In this document: positions 8,871 to 16,790 of the stretch, piece by piece
How positions within the stretch are numbered: position 1 is the stretch's first letter
Layout of the letters: each line of letters opens with the position of its first letter
From: Bathymodiolus thermophilus thioautotrophic gill symbiont
GTDB taxonomy: Bacteria; Pseudomonadota; Gammaproteobacteria; PS1; Pseudothioglobaceae
NCBI RefSeq assembly: GCF_003711265.1
Contig: NZ_CP024634.1
Coordinates: 434,001-498,000 of the forward strand
Reading direction: 5' to 3'
Length of the DNA: 64,000 bases
Translations under genes and position numbers: made by a program
Notes under the pieces: model-generated
Seen by the model: only the letters and a program-made list of their open reading frames with translations
Told to the model about the DNA's origin: nothing
Database searches by the model: none

Positions 8871-10373
8871 ATGAAAAAATCAACAAAAACAATATTTTTA
8901 TCTGTAATGGCATTAACGATGTTTGGGTGTGGGGATAATAGTTCTCCAAAGAAGACCGAAACAAACTCCATTCTTGAGTCTACTGAAGAAGCATCATCAG
9001 CAGAACAACTTGCATTACTAAAAAGGAATGAGACGATAATGGAAAATTCAAAAGCACGAATAGGATATCAACAAATAAAAGAATTCGCTATTATTGCCCA
9101 GAATGCAACAGTTGAAGATGACGCAGAAAGTGTTATGATTGATGTTAATATAGCCTTGGGAATGGTGTTAATTGCTAAAAACAAAGCCCATCAGTCCGCA
9201 GTAGAATCTCGTAACGCAGCCGATGAGGCCAATACAGACAATTCCAGAATTTTTGCCGATGAAGCAGAAGATTTTGATGTAGGTGAGTTTGGAGCAACTC
9301 ATTACTACAATGAGAGCAGAAAAGAAGCAAAAAAAACAGAGGATGCTTGGCTTGTCCTTAAGGAAAAAAATAGGGAACCGACAACGCCACCTGATGATAC
9401 AACGCCACCTGATGATACAAAGACACCCCCTGATCCAGCGCCAGCTCCTAAACCAGCACACACTGCTGCAGATGCTCATGTGGAGAGAGCAAAAAATCGA
9501 GCAGAATTTGCAACCTCCTTATTGTTTCCCTTAAATATGGAATCTAATCGTGTAGCGACTGCAGCGACTGCGACTGCACGGTTCTTTCGTGATAAGAACT
9601 GGGATAAGGTTACTGAGAAGTACAATGAAGTAGTAAATATTTATAATATGGTTGTTGATTTGGCAGATAGAGTCAAGTCGGCGTATGAGGAAACGATTGT
9701 TGCTAATAATTTGGCGAATGATATTAGGCCAAATGAAGCTAACGCTGAAGATCATGTTGAATCCGCTAAAGGTGCTAATGACTCAGCATTAGGGTATAAG
9801 AGTAGTGCCTTTAACTCTAAAGTAGCTGCTAAACTAGTATTTAATAAACTATCAGTAGAGCGAAGAATAGCAGCACAAAAGACACAAGATAGAAAAGCAT
9901 ACAATACTCTCAAGATATCAGGATGGACACATATACCAACAAATAAAGGAGTAAAAGTAACGCAATTGTTGTTTGGGTTGTTCAATCGCCCAGGGACTCC
10001 ATCGGCTATTATATATCCAGAAAACGATAATTGCGCATCAGTAAATGCTGAAAATGCAGCGCACCCTAGAACAGAGTTCGGTATACAACACATAACAGAT
10101 GAATTTAACAAAAAGGATTGTGGTTATATAACTGCGCATTTAACAGAAGCGCAATTTCAAGCAACAGAAAATATGGACTTATTTTCTAGTAACGATGTAA
10201 ATGCACAAGTAATCACCATCCTCAGTGCAGGCGTTAGTGGCGGTATTGATGCCGATACTGTAAGTACGCCAGATAAGTGTGAATCAGAATTCCTTGTATA
10301 TTCAGGATGGATGCACTATATCACCAGCAAAAATGATGAGTTTCCAGCAACTTATAATTGCGAAAATAACTAA
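8871..10373 (+). CDS. Ala-rich putative lipoprotein, diverged copy 3 (500 aa)
   Basis: It has the same architecture as the lipoproteins at 922 and 4716: leader with lipobox TMFGC, Ala-rich helix, central linker, second helical region and a C-terminal domain keeping the four Cys motifs (DNCASVNAEN, KKDCGYIT, PDKCESEF, YNCENN). The central linker is different: a Pro/Asp/Thr repeat (PPDDTTPPDDT, about residues 165-190) replaces the Gly/Asn/Asp tract. Linker composition therefore changes while its position is kept, as expected for a flexible spacer. It is followed 25 bp later by its secreted partner. Function unknown. Confidence 0.85.
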   Translation: MKKSTKTIFLSVMALTMFGCGDNSSPKKTETNSILESTEEASSAEQLALLKRNETIMENSKARIGYQQIKEFAIIAQNATVEDDAESVMIDVNIALGMVLIAKNKAHQSAVESRNAADEANTDNSRIFADEAEDFDVGEFGATHYYNESRKEAKKTEDAWLVLKEKNREPTTPPDDTTPPDDTKTPPDPAPAPKPAHTAADAHVERAKNRAEFATSLLFPLNMESNRVATAATATARFFRDKNWDKVTEKYNEVVNIYNMVVDLADRVKSAYEETIVANNLANDIRPNEANAEDHVESAKGANDSALGYKSSAFNSKVAAKLVFNKLSVERRIAAQKTQDRKAYNTLKISGWTHIPTNKGVKVTQLLFGLFNRPGTPSAIIYPENDNCASVNAENAAHPRTEFGIQHITDEFNKKDCGYITAHLTEAQFQATENMDLFSSNDVNAQVITILSAGVSGGIDADTVSTPDKCESEFLVYSGWMHYITSKNDEFPATYNCENN

Positions 10374-10398
10374 AATTAAATACAATTAGGAAAATATT

Positions 10399-12063
10399 AT
10401 GAAAAAATTTATAACAAGAACGCTACTTTCTGTAGCACTAATGACATCATTGATACTAATATCCAATGTAGCGCATGCAGCTGTTTCAGAGATAACTGGT
10501 GTGAAGTTGAATTATATAGGTGCAAATGGATTAGAGTTTCAATTCAGCTTTTCGGAACCATTAGAGGGAGATTCAACTCAGCATGAATATAACAAGGGCG
10601 CTTTTACTTTTAATGCAATCAGTGATTTCTTTGAAATAACCTTGGGAGATGACAAGAAAACATTGTCGTATTCATATTCTTCTATGCCAGATAATGTAAC
10701 TGTAGCAGCAGACCTCTCACTAATTAAAGAAGATCTAAAGTTTTATTCTAACTATCAAGGCGGAATAAGTGATGAAGCAAAAATACAATTTGATAACTTA
10801 TTTTTGCCAGTAAATAACATATCAGTAAGTACAATGAAAAGCATTACGGTATCTGCAAAGAAGGGTTCAGATCAGAAAATTAAAGAAATAAGGTTTGATA
10901 TTGCACTTAATAAAATTTTAACTTGGAGAGAGTTAGGTAAGGACAATTCACAATTGCATAAGCTAGTTAAAATGGGCGGAACATATGTAACTGTTAATGT
11001 CAGCATGTCTGATTTAAATTCTGGAAATAAGAACCTTAAAATAATCTATGTAGGGAATGTAGAAAGTGCGACAATGACTATGGATTTAGGAGATTTAAGG
11101 CACAGCCTGACTCAAGTATTTTCTAATTTTTATCCTTTTACATTTAATGGCTTTCGAGATCAATTTGATGCATTGGCATTACCCATTCTTAAACTTTCCA
11201 CAATGGAGAGCATTCAGTCTAGTACTTTCACTTCAGCAGGTATCAAGTATGAAAAACTTAGCATGACTTTCAACGAGGATTTAATTTGGAAAGAGGGTTA
11301 TGGTTATGATATGAACTGTAGTTCGAGCAATTGCCAAGTTGTTAAGGCAGATGGAGTGTATATTGATGTTGCTTTAAGCACCGATCAAGTGGATGATAAA
11401 AAGAAGCTTATCTTGACCTATTCCATAGAAAACTCTCCAACTATAACAATGAGTTTAGTAGACTTAAAGGCTTATTTGAGAAAAACACTATATAGCTTTA
11501 AGGGCGGACTTACTGATGCAGTAAAAGCACAGTATGATTCCTTAGAACTTTCAAAGTCAGCTGCATTACAGGAACAAGAGAAGTCTATACAAGCAGAAAA
11601 GGATGCCAAAGTGCATGCTCAAGCCGCTCATGAGGCTAGTGAAATTGCAAAGGCAGCAATTACTATTGCCATTAGTTTTGAAGCGAAGAATAATGCAATT
11701 GAAGCAGCAAATAAAACACAAGCATCCGCAGATGATGTTAGTGCAACGGATATTGATAGAAAAAAGTCAGCAACTGACAATGCGAAGCAAGCAAAAGAAG
11801 ATGCAGAGTCCGCCAAACTTGCTTTTGATACTCTATACGAGGCAAAGGCAATAAAAGGTTATTGGAGGTTTCCCGTGATAAAAGATTTAAACTATGTGAC
11901 TGACAAGTATAATTATGTAGGAAAAACTGACGATAAAGGCATGTACAAGTGTCAAAACAGTGAAGTAGTTAGTTTTTCAGTTGGACACATAGAAGTTGCA
12001 ACAATTTCTTGCCCTGGTTTTGGAAGGTTAGCGCGGACAATCACACTTTTTAATATGCCTTAG
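10399..12063 (+). CDS. Secreted multi-repeat protein, diverged copy 3 (554 aa)
   Basis: A signal peptide (ending near SNVAHA, about residue 27) is followed at once by a module starting SEITGVKLNYIGANG. That sequence corresponds to SEITGAKLHYTGASG about 165 residues into the 2554 protein. The protein therefore lacks the first module of its paralogues and is about 125-130 residues shorter. The remaining modules (AATMTMDLGDL-like and TMESIQSS-like segments), the Ala/Glu/Lys coiled coil (about 390-480) and a two-Cys C-terminal domain (MYKCQNSEVVSFSVG) are kept. It is second in the unit driven by the promoter at 8707. Confidence 0.85.
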   Translation: MKKFITRTLLSVALMTSLILISNVAHAAVSEITGVKLNYIGANGLEFQFSFSEPLEGDSTQHEYNKGAFTFNAISDFFEITLGDDKKTLSYSYSSMPDNVTVAADLSLIKEDLKFYSNYQGGISDEAKIQFDNLFLPVNNISVSTMKSITVSAKKGSDQKIKEIRFDIALNKILTWRELGKDNSQLHKLVKMGGTYVTVNVSMSDLNSGNKNLKIIYVGNVESATMTMDLGDLRHSLTQVFSNFYPFTFNGFRDQFDALALPILKLSTMESIQSSTFTSAGIKYEKLSMTFNEDLIWKEGYGYDMNCSSSNCQVVKADGVYIDVALSTDQVDDKKKLILTYSIENSPTITMSLVDLKAYLRKTLYSFKGGLTDAVKAQYDSLELSKSAALQEQEKSIQAEKDAKVHAQAAHEASEIAKAAITIAISFEAKNNAIEAANKTQASADDVSATDIDRKKSATDNAKQAKEDAESAKLAFDTLYEAKAIKGYWRFPVIKDLNYVTDKYNYVGKTDDKGMYKCQNSEVVSFSVGHIEVATISCPGFGRLARTITLFNMP

Positions 12064-12093
12064 TAGCATAAACTTGTCGTAAGAAACACCCCT

Positions 12094-12115
12094 AAGCCTC
12101 TTAATTGAGGCTTTT
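12094..12115 (+). terminator. Rho-independent terminator after unit 3
   Basis: The hairpin AAGCCTC/GAGGCTT plus TTTT is the same structure as in the other units and lies about 30 bp after the stop at 12063. Confidence 0.75.
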
Positions 12116-12152
12116 GGGTGTAAGCAAGAATAATTTTTAATATAAATTTTTT

Positions 12153-12182
12153 TTGTATAGAGAGCTTTCACTATATGATAAT
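12153..12182 (+). promoter_or_regulatory. Possible promoter of the alaX-like gene
   Basis: TTGTAT at 12153 and GATAAT at 12177 are 18 bp apart and lie 32 bp ahead of the ATG at 12215, which has AAGGAAG as its ribosome-binding site. The match is partial. Confidence 0.35.
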
Positions 12183-12815
12183 GGCGATTCATATATGAAC
12201 TAAGGAAGCGCTCAATGCAAAAAATAAGTATACAATCAACAGAAAAAATATACTATCAAAATATGCTACTAAGTAGTTGCTCTGCAAAAATTATTGATAT
12301 TGGAGAAAGTTTCATTGTTACTGATAGAACCATCGCTTTTCCAGAAGGCGGAGGTCAAGAAGGGGATAGAGGCGAAATCATATTTAATGACAATAGCAAG
12401 ATAGCGTTTATTGATACTAAAAAACGCTATGGAACCCCAGTTTACCTTGATGATTTTCCAACTATAAATATTGACACTCAAATTTGCCATTTTGTCCCAC
12501 CAGAAGATCAATCAAAATTAAGTGCAATATCAATTGGAGATTCAGTAACTATAAAAATTAATATCAATAGGAGAGAAAAACTAACCATTAGCCACACTGC
12601 ATCGCATTTATTATATTTGGGGGTTGCCCAATTCAGGCCAGATGCGGTAGAGAATATCATAGGATGCCATATAAAAGAAGAAGGGGCGCGATTCGATTTT
12701 TCAATAACTGAAAAATTTGATCAAGATTTGATACAAAAAGTTACTTTATTTGCAAATGAAATGGCAAAGGACAACCTTCCAATAAAGTTATATCCACATG
12801 AAAAAAATCCAGACG

Positions 12816-14118
12816 AAGACCCCTGCATTAAACTAAAAAACCCAACAAAAAATCACAAATCAACCCTCAAAACCTTATGCAAACATTAGCATTTATGATA
12901 AAATACTATAATTATCAGACACTTACAAAAAAATGCGAGTTAAAACCACTCAAGAACAAACCTTTGCTGATAGTTTTATCAACATACCAAACTCCCAACT
13001 AGACATCATTAACAAAGTTATCGATTGGGAAGTTATAGCCAAAGATCTGTCTCATATTAAAGTTGACTATTCTGCTGTTAGTCTGTTTAAAGCGCTATTA
13101 ATAGGCACATGGCACAATCTCTCTGATGAGAAGTTGGCTGATAGTCTTAGTAGAGATTTAGTCTTTATTAACTTTTGCAACTTTAGCCTAAGTGGCAACA
13201 AACCTGATGCTACAACCATTGGCAGATTTAGAACCAAACTAATCAAACAAAATCTATTTGATAGACTTTTGAGTAGCATCAATCTTATGCTTGAGAACAA
13301 TCAACTCAAACTCTCTAATGGCAAACATGTTGCCATGGATGCAACCTTAATTCAAAGTGCTAGACGCACTAAGAAGATTATTACAACACACAAAACTGGT
13401 GAGGTTTATGAGATTGATAGTAACCCAATTCAATATTCAGATGATAAAGATGCAAGATGGACATTTAAGGCGGGAAAATACACTTATGGATATTCATCAG
13501 TAGTAACAACTGATGCCAATGGATTAATTAACAAAGCCACTACGCACCCTGCTAATGATAGTGAAATGACTCATTTTGAAGAAAATGTTAAACAGGCAGG
13601 CAATCAAAAAGGCGTAAGAGTTTTATACGACAAAGGAGCAGCCTCTCAAGCTAATAGTGAAGCACTTAAGGCACAAAAGTTAAGAGATGGTATTATGCGC
13701 AAAAAACCCAAAGGCAAGCAAATGAGTCATTGGCATAAATTACGCAATAAAGCAATCAGCAAAAGAAGGTTTGTGGTTGAACGCACCTTTGGTACGCTCA
13801 AACGCACTTATGGTTTGGCAAGAAGTCGTTATATTGGTTTAGAGAAAGTTGCCAGCGAAGTTAATCTTAAAGCTATTGCTTATAATCTAGTTAGAGCGGC
13901 GAATGTTTATATTAACAAGGGATTAAATACAACCTAGGGATTATTGTGTCTTTTTTGTGGAAACAGTACAAAAAAGAGTAAAAAATGAGCGATTTATAGT
14001 TGATATTGATGATTTTTTTAATGAAAGCTGGGTTTTATATATTTTTTGACTTTGAAAAGTCAAAAATTGAGGGTTTTGGGTTTTGATGGTTGGTTTTAGG
14101 GTGCTATGCAGGGGTCTT
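12816..14118 (+). mobile_element. 1303-bp insertion sequence with IS5-type transposase, intact copy
   Basis: The terminal inverted repeats AAGACCCCTGCAT (12816-12828) and ATGCAGGGGTCTT (14106-14118) are perfect over 13 bp. A 5-bp target duplication (AGACG) flanks the element. One transposase gene fills it, with a strong hairpin (11-bp stem TTTTTGACTTT, 14043-14066) behind it. A second copy with the same ends and, once an inner IS is subtracted, exactly the same length lies at 51498-54313. The 5-bp duplication is unusual for classical IS5 members, so the subgroup is uncertain. Confidence 0.93.
12933..13937 (+). CDS. IS5-family DDE transposase (334 aa)
   Basis: An N-terminal DUF772-like helical region (IDWEVIAKDLSHIKVDYSAV) is followed by a DDE catalytic core: Asp in HVAMDATLIQS (about residue 133), Asp in VLYDKGAAS (about 232) and Glu in FVVERTFGTLKRTYG (about 283). 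The last is the signature of IS5-type transposases. The protein differs from the copy at 51679-52683 at two residues I can see (Ser/Gly near 112 and the last residue). Its frame is open and its length normal, so it is probably active. Confidence 0.92.
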   Translation: MRVKTTQEQTFADSFINIPNSQLDIINKVIDWEVIAKDLSHIKVDYSAVSLFKALLIGTWHNLSDEKLADSLSRDLVFINFCNFSLSGNKPDATTIGRFRTKLIKQNLFDRLLSSINLMLENNQLKLSNGKHVAMDATLIQSARRTKKIITTHKTGEVYEIDSNPIQYSDDKDARWTFKAGKYTYGYSSVVTTDANGLINKATTHPANDSEMTHFEENVKQAGNQKGVRVLYDKGAASQANSEALKAQKLRDGIMRKKPKGKQMSHWHKLRNKAISKRRFVVERTFGTLKRTYGLARSRYIGLEKVASEVNLKAIAYNLVRAANVYINKGLNTT

Positions 14119-14291
14119 AGACGCTTGGTTTTGGGAATGCGATAACAAAAAGATTCCGTGCGGAGGAACGCATCTACAAGCAACTGGCGGGATAGGAAAT
14201 ATAATTGTAAAAAGAAAAAACATAGGAAAAGGCAAGGATAGAATAATGTGCACATTCCCTGATGCATCAATGAATTTAGGGGTAATGTAAA

Positions 14292-14311
14292 AAATCACCA
14301 CTTCGTGATTT
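14292..14311. terminator. Hairpin between alaX remnant and the methylase gene
   Basis: The perfect 7-bp stem AAATCAC/GTGATTT with a 6-base loop starts right after the alaX stop, between two convergent genes. The flanking A/T runs are short, so terminator function is only likely. Confidence 0.45.
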
Positions 14312-14371
14312 AATAAATATTTTTGTGATAAGGAAGTTAGTGTTACAAAAAATGGACTTTATCGAAAAATA

Positions 14372-15229
14372 TTAGGTGTTGATATTGAGCGTATTTGGCA
14401 CCAACAAATTGTCACTAAAAAATAATATCTCTTTCCCTTCTCTTGCTCTATATGCAGAATGGTTAAAAGAATATTTTTTTGTTAATTTTTTTGAAACCCA
14501 CTTATAGATTTTTTCTATTTCTGGAGTATTGTCATAGGAAATAATCCAATTAATATTTCTAATTTCTTTTATTGCCTCTGAAACCTCTTTATGTTGGTCG
14601 TCTTTGTAGTGATTCATATATAAAGAAGAGCCCTTTAGATAATACGGAGGGTCAAAATAAAAAATAGTTTTATTGTTGTTTGATTCTTTTTGTATTTTTT
14701 TAATTAATTTAAGTGCATCAAGATTATATAAGTCAATCTGCTTCTTATATTTTGCAATCAATTTGATCCTTCTAATCAAATCTTTTTTATTGAAACGACA
14801 ATTTATTTTATATTTTCCTTTTTGCTCTATTCCGCCAATAACACCTGCGTTTATAATTCCAGAAATATTTGTCCTGTTAAGAAAAAAGGTAGCAAACCCT
14901 AATTCCAAAAGCTTTGCTTTAGATTTATTTTTTTGAGTTTTTTTTGCTTTTTGCCAATTTTCAATATTGATTTCCGTATTTTCAATTAAATAACAAAGTT
15001 TTTTTGTATTTTTTAATACTGAGTGCCAAAAAGCATAGATGGAGCGATCAAAATCATTTATTGTAATTTTTTCTACCTTCTGTTCTATGAGTAAATGGAG
15101 TGCAACAGCAGAGCCTCCTGCATATGGCTCTACATAATGACTATTAATATTATTATCAACACAAATCTTTGCAATAAATTTTGATAATTTATTTTTGCCT
15201 CCAGGGTATCTTAACGGTGAATAAAACAT
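14372..15229 (-). CDS. D12-class DNA adenine-N6 methyltransferase (285 aa)
   Basis: Dam-type domain: SPLRYPGGKNKL near the N-terminus and VEPYAGGSAVALH (about 33-45) form the AdoMet site, and FYFDPPYYLKG (about 186-196) is the DPPY catalytic motif. Length fits the D12 class (Dam, DpnM). It transfers methyl groups to adenine in DNA; the target sequence cannot be read from the gene. It is the last gene of a three-gene operon, 3 bp after the ATPase gene, and no cognate type II endonuclease is next to it. It more likely serves as the self-marking part of that operon than as a chromosomal Dam. Confidence 0.88.
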   Translation of the reverse strand: MFYSPLRYPGGKNKLSKFIAKICVDNNINSHYVEPYAGGSAVALHLLIEQKVEKITINDFDRSIYAFWHSVLKNTKKLCYLIENTEINIENWQKAKKTQKNKSKAKLLELGFATFFLNRTNISGIINAGVIGGIEQKGKYKINCRFNKKDLIRRIKLIAKYKKQIDLYNLDALKLIKKIQKESNNNKTIFYFDPPYYLKGSSLYMNHYKDDQHKEVSEAIKEIRNINWIISYDNTPEIEKIYKWVSKKLTKKYSFNHSAYRAREGKEILFFSDNLLVPNTLNINT

Positions 15230-15232
15230 AAT

Positions 15233-16789
15233 CTAAAACTTATTAAATAAATTATCAAAATTTAAAAGAAAATCATCAACAAGAACTTGGTTTTGTTTTT
15301 TCCATGGGTTTAATATTTTGCTTGCGTTTCTTCCCCATAATTTAACATGTGAATTAAACCATTCTTTCGCTTTCTCTCTACCTTTATAGCCTTGTATTTC
15401 TTTATTTGAAATATTCATAAAACAATATTGCTTAGTAAATGTTCTGTCTATTTTTTGCCATAATTCATCAGATTCAGATAAATTGTTGAGAAAGTTAGAA
15501 ATTATTTGCTCAGGTGAGCTTTGTGTAGGGAGTAATAAAATATTTTTAATTCTATTAATTCTATTTGGTTTTTCTATATCACCATCTAATATAATAATTG
15601 AATTTGGAAAAGTAAATGATGGCACTTTTGATGAAGCGAGCTGTATTAAATTACAACAGCCAAGTTTTACCTCAGTATGAAAATTTAAATATTTTGTGCG
15701 ACCAGTGCCTAACAATGATTTTGCGAAAATAGCACCCTCAGGGTCTTCTGTAAAAACATCAATTTTTTTAATTTTTGTAGCCCCTGTTAAAGAGACATTT
15801 AGGTGGGCTTCTATAAATTTATAATCAATATTATTTTCAACAATTACTTTTTGGTCTTCTTTTCTTAAATATGCTAATTTTATTTGACTTTTTCTATGCA
15901 CATCTTCTTGGTATCTTGATGCTTTTTTTAATAAAGTTAAAGAATGTGTTGTAAATATAATTTGAATATCAAAATCAGATGCGAATTTATTCAAAGCATC
16001 CAATAGTTTTATTTGAGAGCCAGGATAAAAAGTCGTATCAATTTCATCTATGGCTAAAATTCCTCCTTTATAATCGTTCTCATATTTTTCTTTTAAACGC
16101 TTAAAAGAAAGTATTGCAAGCAGTATTTTCCCTACATTGTCTTGTCCTGCTGAATTTGATTGCCAATCGTAATAAGGGGTATTTGCTCCTAGTGTTTGTT
16201 TATCTACACTCGATAGAGATGTTGGGCTAATTTTTTCATCTCCAAGAATAAGTATTTTATTGTGCCACTCTTTATAAAAATCTTTTTCATCGTCTGCGAG
16301 TCCCAAGGATTTATTTTCACTTAGTTTATTATCTTCCCCTATTGGTAATAACCTTTTTAAACTAAGGTAAATAACTGGTAATTGAACAAATCCAGAGCCT
16401 TTACTTTTGTCGGGTTTACCAGTTTTTTCGTTTACTTTCCATATGCGAATTTCACCTTTTTTCTTTCCGCCTCTATCTATACTTCCAGCAGTATAATCAG
16501 ACTTATCATCAAAAAATAGTGTCCATTTATGATCACCTACCTTGTCAAACTTTTTTGAAATCTTAAATTTATCAGAAAAAGCCGATTTAAAATTACCACC
16601 AGACAGAGGCTGTTCACTATAAATAGGATTATTTTCATCTGTAATCGTAAATGGCTGGGTTAATAAGCCTAATAAAGTTGTTTTTTGAGTTCCATTTTGC
16701 CCTGCAATGACGGTTAAGTGAGAACCTAATGTAAATTCAACATTTTGAAAGCCTCTAAACTTTTCAATAAATATTTTTGTTATTTTCAT
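15233..16789 (-). CDS. AAA ATPase with OLD/TOPRIM-like C-terminal region (518 aa)
   Basis: SMC/ABC-like ATPase: a FRGFQNVEF start typical of RecF/OLD-type proteins, Walker A GQNGTQKT at residues 30-37, Walker B GGILAIDEID near 243-252 and a switch His in FTTHSLTLL near 280. The C-terminal part shows TEDPEGAIF (about 345) and SIIILDGDIEKP (about 395-405). The Glu and the DxD spacing resemble a TOPRIM nuclease fold, as in OLD-family nucleases, although the match is by eye. The gene starts 1 bp after the ParB-like gene and ends 3 bp before the methylase gene. ATPase plus putative nuclease plus methylase suggests defence against foreign DNA; this is inference. It could instead be a PtuA-like sensor without nuclease activity. 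Confidence 0.8.
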   Translation of the reverse strand: MKITKIFIEKFRGFQNVEFTLGSHLTVIAGQNGTQKTTLLGLLTQPFTITDENNPIYSEQPLSGGNFKSAFSDKFKISKKFDKVGDHKWTLFFDDKSDYTAGSIDRGGKKKGEIRIWKVNEKTGKPDKSKGSGFVQLPVIYLSLKRLLPIGEDNKLSENKSLGLADDEKDFYKEWHNKILILGDEKISPTSLSSVDKQTLGANTPYYDWQSNSAGQDNVGKILLAILSFKRLKEKYENDYKGGILAIDEIDTTFYPGSQIKLLDALNKFASDFDIQIIFTTHSLTLLKKASRYQEDVHRKSQIKLAYLRKEDQKVIVENNIDYKFIEAHLNVSLTGATKIKKIDVFTEDPEGAIFAKSLLGTGRTKYLNFHTEVKLGCCNLIQLASSKVPSFTFPNSIIILDGDIEKPNRINRIKNILLLPTQSSPEQIISNFLNNLSESDELWQKIDRTFTKQYCFMNISNKEIQGYKGREKAKEWFNSHVKLWGRNASKILNPWKKQNQVLVDDFLLNFDNLFNKF

Positions 16790-16790
16790 A

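Larger units (their letters stand above)
12215..14290 (+). pseudogene. AlaX-type alanyl-tRNA editing protein, interrupted by an IS
   Basis: The 5' part (12215-12815) shows the alanyl/threonyl-tRNA synthetase second additional domain: FPEGGGQEGDRG near residues 46-57 and the zinc motif HTASH (HxxxH) near 128. The 3' part (14124-14290) carries the partner zinc motif CGGTH (CxxxH). Between them lies a 1303-bp IS flanked by the 5-bp duplication AGACG (12811-12815 and 14119-14123). Removing the IS and one duplicate rejoins the frame exactly (NPD-AWFWECDNK) into a 255-residue protein of normal length for AlaX deacylases, which clear mischarged tRNA(Ala). As it stands, translation runs into the IS and stops at 12889, losing the CxxxH half of the zinc site. 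The disruption must be recent, since neither half has other lesions. Confidence 0.88.

Noticed and set aside
8455-8964. Two short minus-strand frames in the gap before unit 3
   Set aside because: They have no ribosome-binding site or recognisable motif, and one overlaps the lipoprotein start and its consensus promoter.
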